The position numbers and the translations under genes are program-made. From positions 1 through 45,472 of the forward strand of contig JAPYRS010000005.1 in assembly GCA_029936875.1 (NCBI GenBank): a stretch of DNA of 45,472 bases. Direction: 5' to 3'. Source of the DNA: Alphaproteobacteria bacterium. GTDB taxonomy: Bacteria; Pseudomonadota; Alphaproteobacteria; SHVP01. Below, one piece after another: positions 17,369 through 26,073 of this stretch. The stretch's first letter is position 1, and each line of letters begins with the position of its first letter. Below the pieces are notes generated by a model that was given only the letters and a program-made list of their open reading frames with translations, was not told the origin of the DNA and ran no database searches.

Positions 17369-18193
17369 ATGTCTGACAAAAACGAGATAGAAGAGCAGAT
17401 CGCGGCGCTCGCGGAACGCGACGACGACGAGATTGATGTCGGCGAAAGTGCATTGTTGCTCGCCGCGCTCGACCGGCCCGGCGTCTCGCTCGACCGTTAC
17501 CGCGACCACCTGGGCGCACTCAGCGAAGCGCTTGCCGCCTATGTGAAAAGCAATGATGCCTCGAAAGCGGCGGCGCTTCACGCCGTGATCGGCGGCGAAT
17601 TCGGATATGAGGGTGACACCCTCACCTACGACGACATGCAGAATGCAAACCTGATGCGGGTCATTGACCGGCGTAAGGGATTGCCGGTCGCACTCGGCAT
17701 TCTCTTTATTGCAGGGGGTGAAAAAACGGGCTGGCAGATCACGGGATTGGGTTTTCCCTATTACTTTTTGGTCCGTGTTGATGACGGCGCGAGGCGTCAG
17801 GTGCTGGACCCGTTCAAAGGGGGAATTGCCATCGAAACGGCAGAAATGAGGCAGATTATCGGCCGCATGTCGGGCGGAAAAACCGAGCTCAAACCTGAGT
17901 TCTATGCGCCGGTTCCAAAACGGGAAGTGTTGATACGGCTTCAGAACAACATCAAAACCCGCGCCTTTCAGGCCCGGGAATTTGGGCGCGGCGCCGAAAT
18001 TCTCTACCGCATGCTTTCGTTTGCCCCTAGATATATGTCGTTGTGGCGAGAGGTGGCGCAGGTTGAGGGGCAACGCGGTAACCTCAACGATGCGCTCGCG
18101 GCCGCCGAGCGTTATCTTGCGCTCACCGATAACGAAGCCCAACGTCAGGATGCAGCGGCGCTGATCCAGCGCCTAAGGGAGAAACGCAACTAA
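17369..18193 (+). CDS. SirB1-family protein (transglutaminase-like plus TPR)
   Basis: A 274-residue protein with an N-terminal transglutaminase-like SirB1 domain. The text includes [23 protein letters not shown] and [13 protein letters not shown], where the usual cysteine of active transglutaminases is not obvious. A C-terminal helical region (about 195-270) contains [12 protein letters not shown] and degenerate TPR-like helices. The family has no established function and is often placed beside gshB in alphaproteobacteria. It ends one base before the gshB start, so the two are transcribed together. Confidence 0.85.
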   Translation: MSDKNEIEEQIAALAERDDDEIDVGESALLLAALDRPGVSLDRYRDHLGALSEALAAYVKSNDASKAAALHAVIGGEFGYEGDTLTYDDMQNANLMRVIDRRKGLPVALGILFIAGGEKTGWQITGLGFPYYFLVRVDDGARRQVLDPFKGGIAIETAEMRQIIGRMSGGKTELKPEFYAPVPKREVLIRLQNNIKTRAFQAREFGRGAEILYRMLSFAPRYMSLWREVAQVEGQRGNLNDALAAAERYLALTDNEAQRQDAAALIQRLREKRN

Positions 18194-18194
18194 T

Positions 18195-19160
18195 ATGAGT
18201 CTCGCTGTCGCCATTCAAATGGACCCGATCGAGGGGATCGACATTGCCGCCGATTCAACCTTCGTTCTTGCGCTGGAAGCGCAGAACCGGGGCCACGGCC
18301 TTTATCACTATCAACCGCGCGACCTTTCGTTTCGGGACGGCCGTGTTTGTGCACGGGCGCGGCCGCTTGCGGTTCGTCGTGACGTTGGCAATCACTTTAC
18401 GTTTGGTGCCCCCGAAATGATCGACCTCGCGACAATGGACATCGTGTTGATGCGCCAGGACCCGCCCTTCGACATGGCCTATATCACCGCGACACATCTG
18501 CTTGAACATATTCATCCCGAGACACTGGTGGTGAACGACCCGGTCCAAGTACGCAACGCGCCGGAGAAACTGTTTGTCACTCACTTTGCCGATGTCATGC
18601 CGCCGACATTAATTTCGGCCGATCCGGTTGAGATCAAAAGTTTTCGCGACAAACACAAAGACATCGTTGTGAAGCCGCTTTATGGCAATGGCGGCGCCGG
18701 GGTATTTCATATTACGCCCGGCGATGAAAACCTGAATTCACTGCTCGAGATGTTCGCCGGCTTGAACAACGAGCCTCTGGTCGTGCAGCGCTTTTTGCCC
18801 GAAGTGCGCCAAGGCGACAAACGCATTATCCTGATTGACGGCAAACCGGCCGGCGCGATCAACCGCGTGCCGCCACCGGGGGAATCCCGATCCAACATGC
18901 ATGTCGGCGGGCGTCCGGAAAAGGCGACCCTCACGACCCGCGAACGCGAAATCTGCGAGGCGATCGGTCCGGCGTTGAAACGGCGCGGACTTATTTTTGT
19001 TGGCATCGACGTGATCGGCGATTACCTGACCGAAATAAATGTCACCTCGCCCACCGGCCTTCAGGAAGTAAACGGCTATGACGGCATCAATCTCGAAGTC
19101 GATATCTGGAATGCGATCGAAGAACGCTACGCCGAGGATCACGCCGCCCATGCGGTGTAA
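18195..19160 (+). CDS. gshB: Glutathione synthetase
   Basis: ATP-grasp ligase that joins gamma-glutamylcysteine and glycine. The 321 residues start [20 protein letters not shown] (substrate-binding N-terminal domain) and contain [19 protein letters not shown]. The ATP-grasp lysine region is [16 protein letters not shown]. The metal-binding end is [18 protein letters not shown]. Residues [20 protein letters not shown] are also typical. The length equals that of the family. It lies between the SirB1-like and CopD-like genes. Confidence 0.97.
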   Translation: MSLAVAIQMDPIEGIDIAADSTFVLALEAQNRGHGLYHYQPRDLSFRDGRVCARARPLAVRRDVGNHFTFGAPEMIDLATMDIVLMRQDPPFDMAYITATHLLEHIHPETLVVNDPVQVRNAPEKLFVTHFADVMPPTLISADPVEIKSFRDKHKDIVVKPLYGNGGAGVFHITPGDENLNSLLEMFAGLNNEPLVVQRFLPEVRQGDKRIILIDGKPAGAINRVPPPGESRSNMHVGGRPEKATLTTREREICEAIGPALKRRGLIFVGIDVIGDYLTEINVTSPTGLQEVNGYDGINLEVDIWNAIEERYAEDHAAHAV

Positions 19161-19181
19161 CTTTCGCCCGAGGATATTCTT

Positions 19182-19646
19182 ATGAGTGAGGTTCTGATAA
19201 CGCTGCACATCTTGGCGGCGGTGATATGGGTCGGCGGCATGTTTTTCGCCTATATAGCGCTTCGCCCCGCAGCTGGAGAACTGGATCCACCAATCCGGAC
19301 GTCGCTCCACGGTTCGATTTTTGCGCGATTTTTTCCATGGGTCTGGGCCGCAATCATCATCTTGCCGGTCACCGGCTATTTGATCACAACTTCGGAATTT
19401 GGCAGCTTTTTCGGCGGCGCCGGGGCTTGGCATGTGCACACGATGCAGCTCCTTGGCGGGCTCATGATCCTGCTGTTTCTGCACCTTTATTTCGCGCCTT
19501 ATAAGCGTATGAAAAAGGCGCTTGCGGTCGGTGATACGCCCGCGGCCGGAGCGGCCCTGGCAAAAATTCGGCGGACCATCGGCATTAACCTGATCCTCGG
19601 GTTGGTTGTCGTCATCGTTGCCACGTATGGTCGGGGCATTATCTAG
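19182..19646 (+). CDS. CopD-like four-helix membrane protein
   Basis: A 154-residue integral membrane protein with four hydrophobic segments (about 4-26, 50-70, 82-106, 130-152). The first segment holds HILAAVIWVGGMFF. Histidines follow in TM3 (AWHVHTMQLLGG) and a histidine-containing helix end (LHLYFAP). The H.....W.GG pattern is that of the CopD/HemJ-like group, in which histidines bind copper or heme. A specific substrate cannot be assigned. It has a GAGG Shine-Dalgarno and sits 21 bases after gshB. The three paralogous proteins at 21991-24090 share a comparable TM1 pattern. Confidence 0.75.
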   Translation: MSEVLITLHILAAVIWVGGMFFAYIALRPAAGELDPPIRTSLHGSIFARFFPWVWAAIIILPVTGYLITTSEFGSFFGGAGAWHVHTMQLLGGLMILLFLHLYFAPYKRMKKALAVGDTPAAGAALAKIRRTIGINLILGLVVVIVATYGRGII

Positions 19647-19657
19647 GAGCTCTTTCA

Positions 19658-20125
19658 ATGGGACGGACCGCTGCCGCAGTTGGCGCCGGGGTATTTTCGT
19701 TGGGTTTTCTGATCGGCGCGGCCGATGGCGCCAAAGCGGCAGACATAACGATTGCCGTGATAAACGTAAAAAATGATTCTGGCTCGGTGCGCCTTGCGCT
19801 CTATAGCGATCCCGAGAAATTTCCAAAGAAAGAGGGCGTTATAGCGCGCTCTTTCGCGCCGGCCGTGATCGGTGAAACCATTGTCACGTTCGCAAATGTT
19901 GAACCCGGCACCTACGCGATTATCGGATATCACGACGAAGATGATGACGAAACGTTTGATACTTTCCTGCGCATCCCGCGGGAAGATTTTGGATTTTCAA
20001 ATGATGCCGTGATTAGTCGAAAAGGTGTCAAGTTTGAGGACGTGTCGTTTGTTCTTGAAGCGAGCGGCGCCCACATTACATTCTCCGTGAAAAGTATTGG
20101 CGAGCACGCCGAAGGAATTGAGTAG
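19658..20125 (+). CDS. DUF2141 exported protein
   Basis: A 155-residue secreted protein. A signal peptide ends near GAADGAKAA (about residue 28). The mature part reads ITIAVINVKNDSGSVRLALY, then EPGTYAIIGYHDEDDDETFD and PREDFGFSNDA. These are the typical strands of DUF2141, a transthyretin-like beta sandwich of unknown function. An Asp/Glu cluster (DEDDDE) could bind a metal. It has a GGAG Shine-Dalgarno 9 bases before the ATG. Last gene of the rsmI-to-DUF2141 series; a dead transporter fragment runs towards it from the other side. Confidence 0.88.
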   Translation: MGRTAAAVGAGVFSLGFLIGAADGAKAADITIAVINVKNDSGSVRLALYSDPEKFPKKEGVIARSFAPAVIGETIVTFANVEPGTYAIIGYHDEDDDETFDTFLRIPREDFGFSNDAVISRKGVKFEDVSFVLEASGAHITFSVKSIGEHAEGIE

Positions 20126-20134
20126 TGCGCCGCC

Positions 20135-20381
20135 CTAAACGGAGCGCCCCATCACAAGAAACGTGGCCCAGGTGGATACCGGTAAACGCCAGCGAAGCCC
20201 AAGGAATCCGACCACACCCCACAAGGTGATTGCCGCAAGGCCAACCCGGAGCGTCACAATCGTGAACGGCGGCAGTTCGTCAACGGCGATTTCAACGAAG
20301 AAAAACGTGCCCCCACAGCAACGAAAGCGCGATCAGCATCAGCCATTGCCGCGTGCTCATAGTCGTGTTGATCGGGGTCAT
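20135..20381 (-). pseudogene. DMT/EamA transporter remnant (N-terminal fragment with a frameshift)
   Basis: Minus-strand translation from ATG 20381 or 20360 gives STRQWLMLIALSLLWG, the typical first helix of an EamA transporter. The frame breaks at a G5 run (plus strand 20310-20314). It continues in another frame as TFFFVEIAVDELPPFTIV, TLRVGLAAITLWGVVG and TWATFLVMG. One G more or fewer than expected explains the shift. It ends at a stop at 20135, so only about 75 of 300 residues remain. The 3' three quarters are gone, replaced by the DUF2141 gene end. This accounts for most of the 360-base interval between the flanking genes. Confidence 0.8.
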
Positions 20382-20485
20382 GAAATCATTTGGTCAGGGG
20401 GAAGTCCGGTGATCATGCGGGCAACATGACCCGCTTCGCTCGCCGGATCATTCTGTTTCTTGCGGTCCCGGCAATAATGCCGAAG

Positions 20486-21835
20486 TCACGCGAGCAGCGT
20501 ATCGTCGATCCAGTGTGAAATCGCCGCGAGGTCTCCGTCCCCATTACCAAAACCCATCACCTGCAGACCAAACGGCATTTCATCGACGTTCATGTGCGGC
20601 AGGGTCAGCGACGGAAATCCGAGAATGCTCCACGGTGCTTGAAAAGTGCGGGTTCCGGTAAAATCAAAACCGAGCAGGGCGGACCCCGACGATGCCGGTG
20701 AAATGAAGGCGTCAACGTCGGCCGAATAGGCACCGACCTGCATGCGCATTAAATCGCGTGCTTCCAGCGCATCCCGATACTGCGCCGGCGAAATTGTCTC
20801 ACCATTTTCGACATAACCAAGAATTGTCGCGCTCAACTCGTACCCCTGATCGCGGTAGGCGAGAAACGGCCACAGCATCTCGTAACACATGATGTCGCGG
20901 CCGGGCCTTTCGGCCTCAATCGCGACCTGGTCGATGGCGGCGAGGCTTTGGTTTGAATCGGGACGGATGATCTCGACGCCTTGGTCGCTGAGTATTTTGA
21001 TGGTTTCCTCAAAGGCCGCGCGCGTGGCGTCGTCACATTCTTTCCAGCCTTCGAAATGAAGAATGCCAAGGCGCAGTGGTTTTTGGGCTTTCGGCAGTTC
21101 TGGCGTGCCGCTTAAGGCTGGCTGTCCTGCGGCGGGGCCAGCGGCATGGGACATGTAATGTGCGGTGACCCAGGTATCCTCAAGGCTGCCGGCAAGAACG
21201 CCGAGGTGATCCCGGGTCGGGCAAACCGGCGAAACGCCGCCGAGGTTGGTCGCCCCAATCGACGGCTTGATCGCGTAGGCGCCGCAGAAGGACGCAGGCC
21301 GCAAAACCGATCCCGCCGTCTGCGTGCCAAGCGCAACTGGCGTCATGCCGGCCCCGACCGAGGCACCGGAGCCACTCGATGATCCGCCGGGCGTGCGTTC
21401 AGGGTCATGCGGGTTGATGGTCGGCCCGGAAATGCCACAGGCAAATTCGGTGGTGACGGTTTTTCCCAAGATGATCGCGCCGCCGCGTTTTAGTGCGGCC
21501 ACGCACGCGGCATCGGCCGCCGGCTGACGGCCTTTGTGAATTGCGGAATTCATCTCGGTCAGGAAATCGGCGGTATCGATTATATCTTTGACCGCGACCG
21601 GGCAGCCATCAAGCAGCGAGAGCGGCTCGCCGTTTTTGTAGCGCTCCGTTGCCGCATCGGCGGCAGCGCGCGCGGCATCCAACCCAAGCACCGTAAATGC
21701 TTTGATGTCGCGATCGCGGGCTTCAATAACTTCGATGCAGCGTTCGAGAAACGCGCGCGGCGAATCTTCCCCACTCTGGAAGGTGCGGCGTGCAGCCGCA
21801 AATGGTCGAAGTGTATTTGCCGAGATATTTGGCAC
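20486..21835 (-). CDS. Amidase (amidase-signature family)
   Basis: A 449-residue hydrolase of carboxylic amides with the Ser-cisSer-Lys triad. The lysine is in CPVAVKDII, the signature region is GGSSSGSGASVGAGM, and the nucleophile segment is GTQTAGSVLRPASFCG. The substrate is not predictable; GatA is unlikely because gatB and gatC are absent and the C-terminal half differs. The start chosen is GTG 21835, which has a strong AGGGGA Shine-Dalgarno 6 bases upstream and begins the first protein-like text (PNISANTLRPF). The ATG at 21895 lacks both. The gene stands alone on this strand, divergent from the three paralogous membrane proteins. Confidence 0.9.
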   Translation of the reverse strand: MPNISANTLRPFAAARRTFQSGEDSPRAFLERCIEVIEARDRDIKAFTVLGLDAARAAADAATERYKNGEPLSLLDGCPVAVKDIIDTADFLTEMNSAIHKGRQPAADAACVAALKRGGAIILGKTVTTEFACGISGPTINPHDPERTPGGSSSGSGASVGAGMTPVALGTQTAGSVLRPASFCGAYAIKPSIGATNLGGVSPVCPTRDHLGVLAGSLEDTWVTAHYMSHAAGPAAGQPALSGTPELPKAQKPLRLGILHFEGWKECDDATRAAFEETIKILSDQGVEIIRPDSNQSLAAIDQVAIEAERPGRDIMCYEMLWPFLAYRDQGYELSATILGYVENGETISPAQYRDALEARDLMRMQVGAYSADVDAFISPASSGSALLGFDFTGTRTFQAPWSILGFPSLTLPHMNVDEMPFGLQVMGFGNGDGDLAAISHWIDDTLLA

Positions 21836-21990
21836 GGTATTTCCCCTGTCGAATTTTTTGCAGTTTAGACGAATCAGCAGCGCACCCATAGCCAAACCAT
21901 CGCCCGCCGGTCATGGACAATGCCGACATGACAGGCGTAGTCCGCTCGGCTAGGCTTCGCCGATAATAAAATGCGTCCTGGGAGCGTTTC

Positions 21991-22671
21991 ATGAGTGCGT
22001 TCGATTACTGGCATACGATCTGGATTCTGGTTCACGTTCTACTTTTTGTGTATTGGCTCGGCGGCGACCTTGGCGTTTTTTATGGCAGCCGCTTCCGGAA
22101 TTCCAATGCCCAGGACGTGCCGACTCGCCAACTGATTGGAAAAATCACCGGCGCGGTCGATATGGCGCCCCGCACGACCCTGGTTTTAATGATGCCGGTC
22201 GGCCTAACGCTCGCCGCCGATCTCGATTTGTCGCCGGTCACCGGCTGGTGGCTTGGATTGGTCTGGATCGCTTCGCTCGCCTGGCTGTGGCTGGTCTGGC
22301 GGGTACACCTCGAAGCCTCACCCGAGCGCAAGAAACGTCTCGCCGGATTCGATATGAGACTGAGGTGGCTGGTCTTGGTTGTGCTGACGGTTTCCGCTCT
22401 TTCTACCTTCATCAGCGGCGAACCGTTCGGCGAAAACTGGCTGGCGGTGAAGGTGCTGCTCTATGCGGCGATGATCGGCTGCGGGATCATGATCCGGATC
22501 ACCATCAAGCCCTACGGCGCCGCTTTCCAAAGTCTGGTTGATAATGGCTCGACACCGGAAACCGAGGCGACCATTCAGGCGGTCGCAAAGGTATCGCGGC
22601 GCTGGGTAAAAACAATTTGGGCGCTGCTTCTGGTTGCGGCGTGGTTCGGCATCGCGCAACCCAATATCTGA
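21991..22671 (+). CDS. Membrane protein, paralogue 1 of 3 (HxxxxxYWxGxDLGVFY family)
   Basis: A 226-residue integral membrane protein with about five to six hydrophobic helices and no recognised enzyme motif. TM1 carries His15 followed by YWLGGDLGVFY (21-31). PRTTLVLMMPVG, LSPVTGWW, NWLAVKVLLYAA, CGIMIRITIKPYG, NGSTPETE and a C-terminal QPNI follow. All of these recur in the next two genes. The histidine-plus-W.G.D helix recalls CopD/DUF2269-type heme or copper membrane proteins, but this link is inference. A GGGAGC Shine-Dalgarno precedes the ATG. A hairpin (ACCCAAT ... ATTGGGT, 22659-22686) spans its stop codon. Confidence 0.8.
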   Translation: MSAFDYWHTIWILVHVLLFVYWLGGDLGVFYGSRFRNSNAQDVPTRQLIGKITGAVDMAPRTTLVLMMPVGLTLAADLDLSPVTGWWLGLVWIASLAWLWLVWRVHLEASPERKKRLAGFDMRLRWLVLVVLTVSALSTFISGEPFGENWLAVKVLLYAAMIGCGIMIRITIKPYGAAFQSLVDNGSTPETEATIQAVAKVSRRWVKTIWALLLVAAWFGIAQPNI

Positions 22672-22743
22672 TTTCGGCAATTGGGTGCACCGTCATAGGG
22701 CGGCGCACCTCCAGAAACATGTTTGAACGGTTGAGGAAAACAC

Positions 22744-23412
22744 ATGGAAATGCAGGGAATATGGGCGTTCATCCACGTCATGTTTCTGGTCTATTGGCTC
22801 GGCGCCGATCTCGGCGTGTTCTACGTCGCCTATCAGATCATCAAGCCGGAACATTCACCGGAGGCGAGGGCGACCCTTCTAAAAGTGTTGGGGTTCATCG
22901 ACGGATTTCCGCGCGCGGTTTCAATATTTATGCTGCCGGTAGGAATTCAACTGGCTGACGGCCTCGGCCTGTCGCCGGTTTCGGGCGGCATGTTGTGGCT
23001 TCCGTGGATTGCCGCCCTCATCTGGTTTGCCATTGCCTATAGCGCGAACGCGCGGCGCACGACGCCACGGGGAAAACAGCTCGCGAAACTCGATCTCGCG
23101 ATTCGGGCGGCTCTGGTTCTCGGCCTCGGCGTCTTTTCGATTGCCACGTTTGTTTCGGGTGGCCCGTTCGGGGCCAATTGGTTGGCGCTCAAAGTTCTAT
23201 GTTTCGCCCTGATCCTGATTTGCGGCATTGGCATTCGTCTCACCTTCATCCCATTTGGCCCGGCGTTTGGCCGGTTGATGGCGGAAGGGTCGACCCCAGA
23301 GGTGGAAGCGACGTTGAAACGCGCCGTTGATCGGGTCGTGCCGTTTGTATTGGCGCTTTGGTTTTTGCTCGGCGTGGCTGCGTTGATCGGCATTTCGCAG
23401 CCGGATTTTTAG
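22744..23412 (+). CDS. Membrane protein, paralogue 2 of 3
   Basis: A 222-residue homologue of the preceding gene. His11 and YWLGADLGVFYVAY (from 17) are in TM1. PRAVSIFMLPVG, LSPVSGGMLWLPW, FGANWLALKVLCFA, CGIGIRLTFIPFGPAF and EGSTPEVE follow, ending SQPDF. The helix order and lengths are identical to its neighbours. The strongest Shine-Dalgarno of the three (GAGGAAA) lies 6 bases before the ATG. Sequence divergence among the three copies is large apart from the motifs, so the triplication is old and each copy has probably taken its own role. Confidence 0.8.
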   Translation: MEMQGIWAFIHVMFLVYWLGADLGVFYVAYQIIKPEHSPEARATLLKVLGFIDGFPRAVSIFMLPVGIQLADGLGLSPVSGGMLWLPWIAALIWFAIAYSANARRTTPRGKQLAKLDLAIRAALVLGLGVFSIATFVSGGPFGANWLALKVLCFALILICGIGIRLTFIPFGPAFGRLMAEGSTPEVEATLKRAVDRVVPFVLALWFLLGVAALIGISQPDF

Positions 23413-23421
23413 GGGTCGGAA

Positions 23422-24090
23422 ATGGAAGCACATGATTTTTGGTTATTTCTGCATCTTCTGACTTTTGTCTACTGGATGGGTGCCGACCTCGGCGTGTTCT
23501 ATTCGTCGCGCTTCGTCATCAACAGTTCGTATCAGCCAGCGACGCGGGCGTTGTTGTTGAAGACACTGGCGTGGCTCGACATGGTGCCGCGATACGCGCT
23601 TTTGTTGACGCTGCCGGTTGGATTACGGCTCGCCGGTGATCTCAATATTTCGCCAGTGTCGGGCGGTTCGTTCTGGCTGGTCTGGCTTGGGCTTATCATT
23701 TGGGTCGCGCTGGTCACGCAAATTCATCGCCGTGAAGGGACCGAAGCCGCAAAGACGCTTGCCAAAATTGACATGGTGCTGCGCTTTGTTCTGGTCGTGG
23801 TGCTTGCGGTGACGGCAATCATGTCGCTTTCGGGATCTGCGATTTACGGCACCGATTGGCTTGCGGTGAAGGTTCTGTTGTTTGCCGCCGCCGTTGGCTG
23901 CGGTTTCATGATCCGGATTACGTTTAAGCCCTTTGGGCCGGCTTTTGCCGCGATCATGAAAGACGGCTCGACCCCCGAACAGGAAACCAAACTCCGAAAT
24001 TCGCTCAATGCTGCGGCCCGCTGGGTTGTGGTGTTGTGGGTTATTATTGCGGCGGCGGCTTTTTTCGGTATCACCCAGCCGAGTTTCTAG
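23422..24090 (+). CDS. Membrane protein, paralogue 3 of 3
   Basis: A 222-residue third copy, 9 bases after the stop of paralogue 2, so clearly co-transcribed with it. It conserves His11 with YWMGADLGVFY, PRYALLLTLPVG, ISPVSGGSFWLVW, TDWLAVKVLLFAA, CGFMIRITFKPFGPAF, DGSTPEQE and ITQPSF. Copies 1 and 3 share IRIT.KP.G, while 2 and 3 share SPVSGG and FGPAF. The invariant residues (His, Trp, Asp in TM1; Pro-Arg before TM2; Asp near TM4) are candidates for a cofactor or ion site. Function unknown. Confidence 0.8.
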   Translation: MEAHDFWLFLHLLTFVYWMGADLGVFYSSRFVINSSYQPATRALLLKTLAWLDMVPRYALLLTLPVGLRLAGDLNISPVSGGSFWLVWLGLIIWVALVTQIHRREGTEAAKTLAKIDMVLRFVLVVVLAVTAIMSLSGSAIYGTDWLAVKVLLFAAAVGCGFMIRITFKPFGPAFAAIMKDGSTPEQETKLRNSLNAAARWVVVLWVIIAAAAFFGITQPSF

Positions 24091-24103
24091 TCTCCATTTC
24101 AGC

Positions 24104-24155
24104 CAATCGTTTTGGCCAGTCGTTTTGGCCAGTCGTTTTCGCCAATCGTATCGAA
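24104..24155. repeat. 13 bp tandem repeat, about 4 copies, before the binding-protein gene
   Basis: CAATCGTTTTGGC (24104), CAGTCGTTTTGGC (24117), CAGTCGTTTTCGC (24130) and a decayed CAATCGTATCGAA (24143) follow each other without spacers. They lie between the end of membrane paralogue 3 and the binding-protein ATG at 24209, where a promoter would be expected. They could be operator iterons or only slippage products. Confidence 0.85.
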
Positions 24156-24208
24156 ATGCCGGCGGGCGCGGTAAGCTTCCGCTCTTCACTCCGAACAGGG
24201 AGAGTTCG

Positions 24209-26062
24209 ATGAAACGGGTCCAGAGTTTCTGCTTTGCCGCCGCCTTTGTTGCTGGCGCGACCATTGCTGGTCAAGCAATCTTCGCTGGCCAAGCCCTCAT
24301 CGTGGGGCAAGCGGCGGCCGAACCGCAACACGGAGTCGCCATGCACGGCGCACCAAAATATTCGGCGGGATTTTCGCATCTCGAATACACAGACCCGAAG
24401 GCGCCGAAAGGTGGCGAAATTCGATTTGGTGTCACCGGATCCTTCGACAGTTTGCAGCCGTTCATCATCAAGGGCCGGGCCGCGGCGGGGCGGCATTTTG
24501 TTTTCGAAAGCCTTTTGAAACGTGTCTGGGACGAACCGTTTTCAATGTACGGATTGATCGCGGAAACCGTGGAGATGCCGTCCGACCGCAACTGGGTTGA
24601 ATTCAAATTACACAGCGACGCGCGCTGGCATGACGGCACACCGATCATGGTCGAAGATGTAATCTGGTCGATGGAAACATTGCGCGATCAAGGCCGGCCC
24701 AATCACAAACTTTTCTATTCGAAAGTGATAGAGGTGACGCGACCGGCACCGAACACGGTCCGGTTTGATTTCGGCCCCGACAATGACGACCGCGAACTGG
24801 CGTTGCTGATGGGTCTGATGCCGGTGCTTTCCAAAAATCATTTTGCCGATCGCGAATTCAACGAAACGACGCTCGAGCCGATTCTTGGCTCCGGTCCTTA
24901 CCGGATTGCGGATGTCGATCCAGGCCGGTCGATCGAATACGAGCGCGTCACCGATTATTGGGCGCAGGGCCTCGGTGTAAACGCCGGCCAAAACAATTTT
25001 GACCGCATTAAGTATGACTATTTTCTCGATGGCACGGTCCTGTTCGAGGCCTTCAAGGCTGACGAATATGATTTTCGTAGCGAATTTTCGGCGACGCGAT
25101 GGGCAATCGGCTACGATTTTCCGGCCGTTGACGATGGCCGTGTGGTCAAGGAAATGCTGGAAAATGATCGCCCATCCGGCATGCGCGGCTTTGTCTTTAA
25201 TACACGCCGCGAGGTTTTTGCGGATCGCGCCGTTCGGGAAGCACTGTCCTACGCCTTTGATTTTGAGTGGGTAAACAAAAACCTCCTCCACGGGGCCTAT
25301 ACGCGCAGCGAAAGTTTTTTCGCCAATTCCGAACTCGCGTCGAACAGCATTCCGCAGGGTGCAGAACGGGCGCTTTTGGAACCACACCGCGGCGCGGTCC
25401 CGGGAGAAGTATTTTTAAAACAGTTTAGTGCACCGAAAACCGACGGTACCGGCAACGTCCGGGCCAACCTCCGCAAGGCGTTGGCGCTATTGAGGGCCGC
25501 CGGTTGGAACTTGAAAGACGGGGCGTTAACGCGTGGCTCAGATGGGCTGCCGATGACGTTCGAGATTTTGCTGGTCTCGCCGTCGAACGAAAAAATCGCC
25601 CTTGCCTATGCGCGCAATCTCGAACGGATCGGCGTCATCGCCAAAGTGCGCACAGTGGATTCGGCGCAGTATCAAGGCCGCCGCACCGCCTACGATTACG
25701 ACATGATTATTTTTCGTTGGGGCATTTCCCTTTCGCCCGGAAACGAGCAGGCTTTTTACTGGGGTTCGGAAGCGGCAGACCAGGACGGCTCCCGCAACTA
25801 CATGGGTGCGAAAGACCCGGTCATGGACGATCTGATTTTAAGAGTAACCATGGCCGATGATCGCATCGGGCTTGTCACCGCGATGCGCGCGCTCGACCGC
25901 GTGTTGTTATGGAACCATTACGTGGTGCCGCTCTATTACCTTGAGAGCGACCGTGCCGCCTATTGGGACCGTTTCGGCCATCCGGCAACAACGTCGACTT
26001 ACGGAAATGTTATTGAGAGTTGGTGGGAAGACCCGAAGAAACTCGCAGCCAATCCGCGCTAG
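24209..26062 (+). CDS. Extracellular solute-binding protein, family 5 (YejA-like peptide binding)
   Basis: A 617-residue periplasmic binding protein of an oligopeptide/microcin-C type ABC importer. ATG 24209, with AGGGAGA upstream, starts a signal peptide made of a 6-residue repeat (AGQAIF, AGQALI, VGQAAA) before the mature HGVAMHGAPKY. Cluster-C features follow: YTDPKAPKGGEIRFGVTGSF, GLIAETVEMP, LHSDARWHDGTPIMVEDVIW, LGSGPYRIADVDPGRSIEYER and EALSYAFDFEWVN. The YTDP.APKGG..R text is typical of YejA. No permease or ATPase gene is adjacent, so it must work with components encoded elsewhere. It is convergent with a methyltransferase gene. Confidence 0.92.
   Translation: MKRVQSFCFAAAFVAGATIAGQAIFAGQALIVGQAAAEPQHGVAMHGAPKYSAGFSHLEYTDPKAPKGGEIRFGVTGSFDSLQPFIIKGRAAAGRHFVFESLLKRVWDEPFSMYGLIAETVEMPSDRNWVEFKLHSDARWHDGTPIMVEDVIWSMETLRDQGRPNHKLFYSKVIEVTRPAPNTVRFDFGPDNDDRELALLMGLMPVLSKNHFADREFNETTLEPILGSGPYRIADVDPGRSIEYERVTDYWAQGLGVNAGQNNFDRIKYDYFLDGTVLFEAFKADEYDFRSEFSATRWAIGYDFPAVDDGRVVKEMLENDRPSGMRGFVFNTRREVFADRAVREALSYAFDFEWVNKNLLHGAYTRSESFFANSELASNSIPQGAERALLEPHRGAVPGEVFLKQFSAPKTDGTGNVRANLRKALALLRAAGWNLKDGALTRGSDGLPMTFEILLVSPSNEKIALAYARNLERIGVIAKVRTVDSAQYQGRRTAYDYDMIIFRWGISLSPGNEQAFYWGSEAADQDGSRNYMGAKDPVMDDLILRVTMADDRIGLVTAMRALDRVLLWNHYVVPLYYLESDRAAYWDRFGHPATTSTYGNVIESWWEDPKKLAANPR
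24266..24319 (+). repeat. 18 bp x 3 tandem repeat inside the signal-peptide coding region
   Basis: Units at 24266, 24284 and 24302 (GCTGGTCAAGC..., GCTGGCCAAGC..., GTGGGGCAAGC...) encode AGQAIF, AGQALI and VGQAAA. The hydrophobic core of the signal peptide has been lengthened in steps of six residues. Confidence 0.75.
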
Positions 26063-26073
26063 ATTTTTTCGGC

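Noticed and set aside
20163-20429. Plus-strand open frame in the gap before the amidase
   Set aside because: Its peptide looks random, and the opposite strand reads as an EamA transporter relic.
20382-20485. About 34 open codons directly after the amidase stop in the same frame
   Set aside because: The reading is short, has no recognisable homology and may be chance; amidase length is already normal without it.
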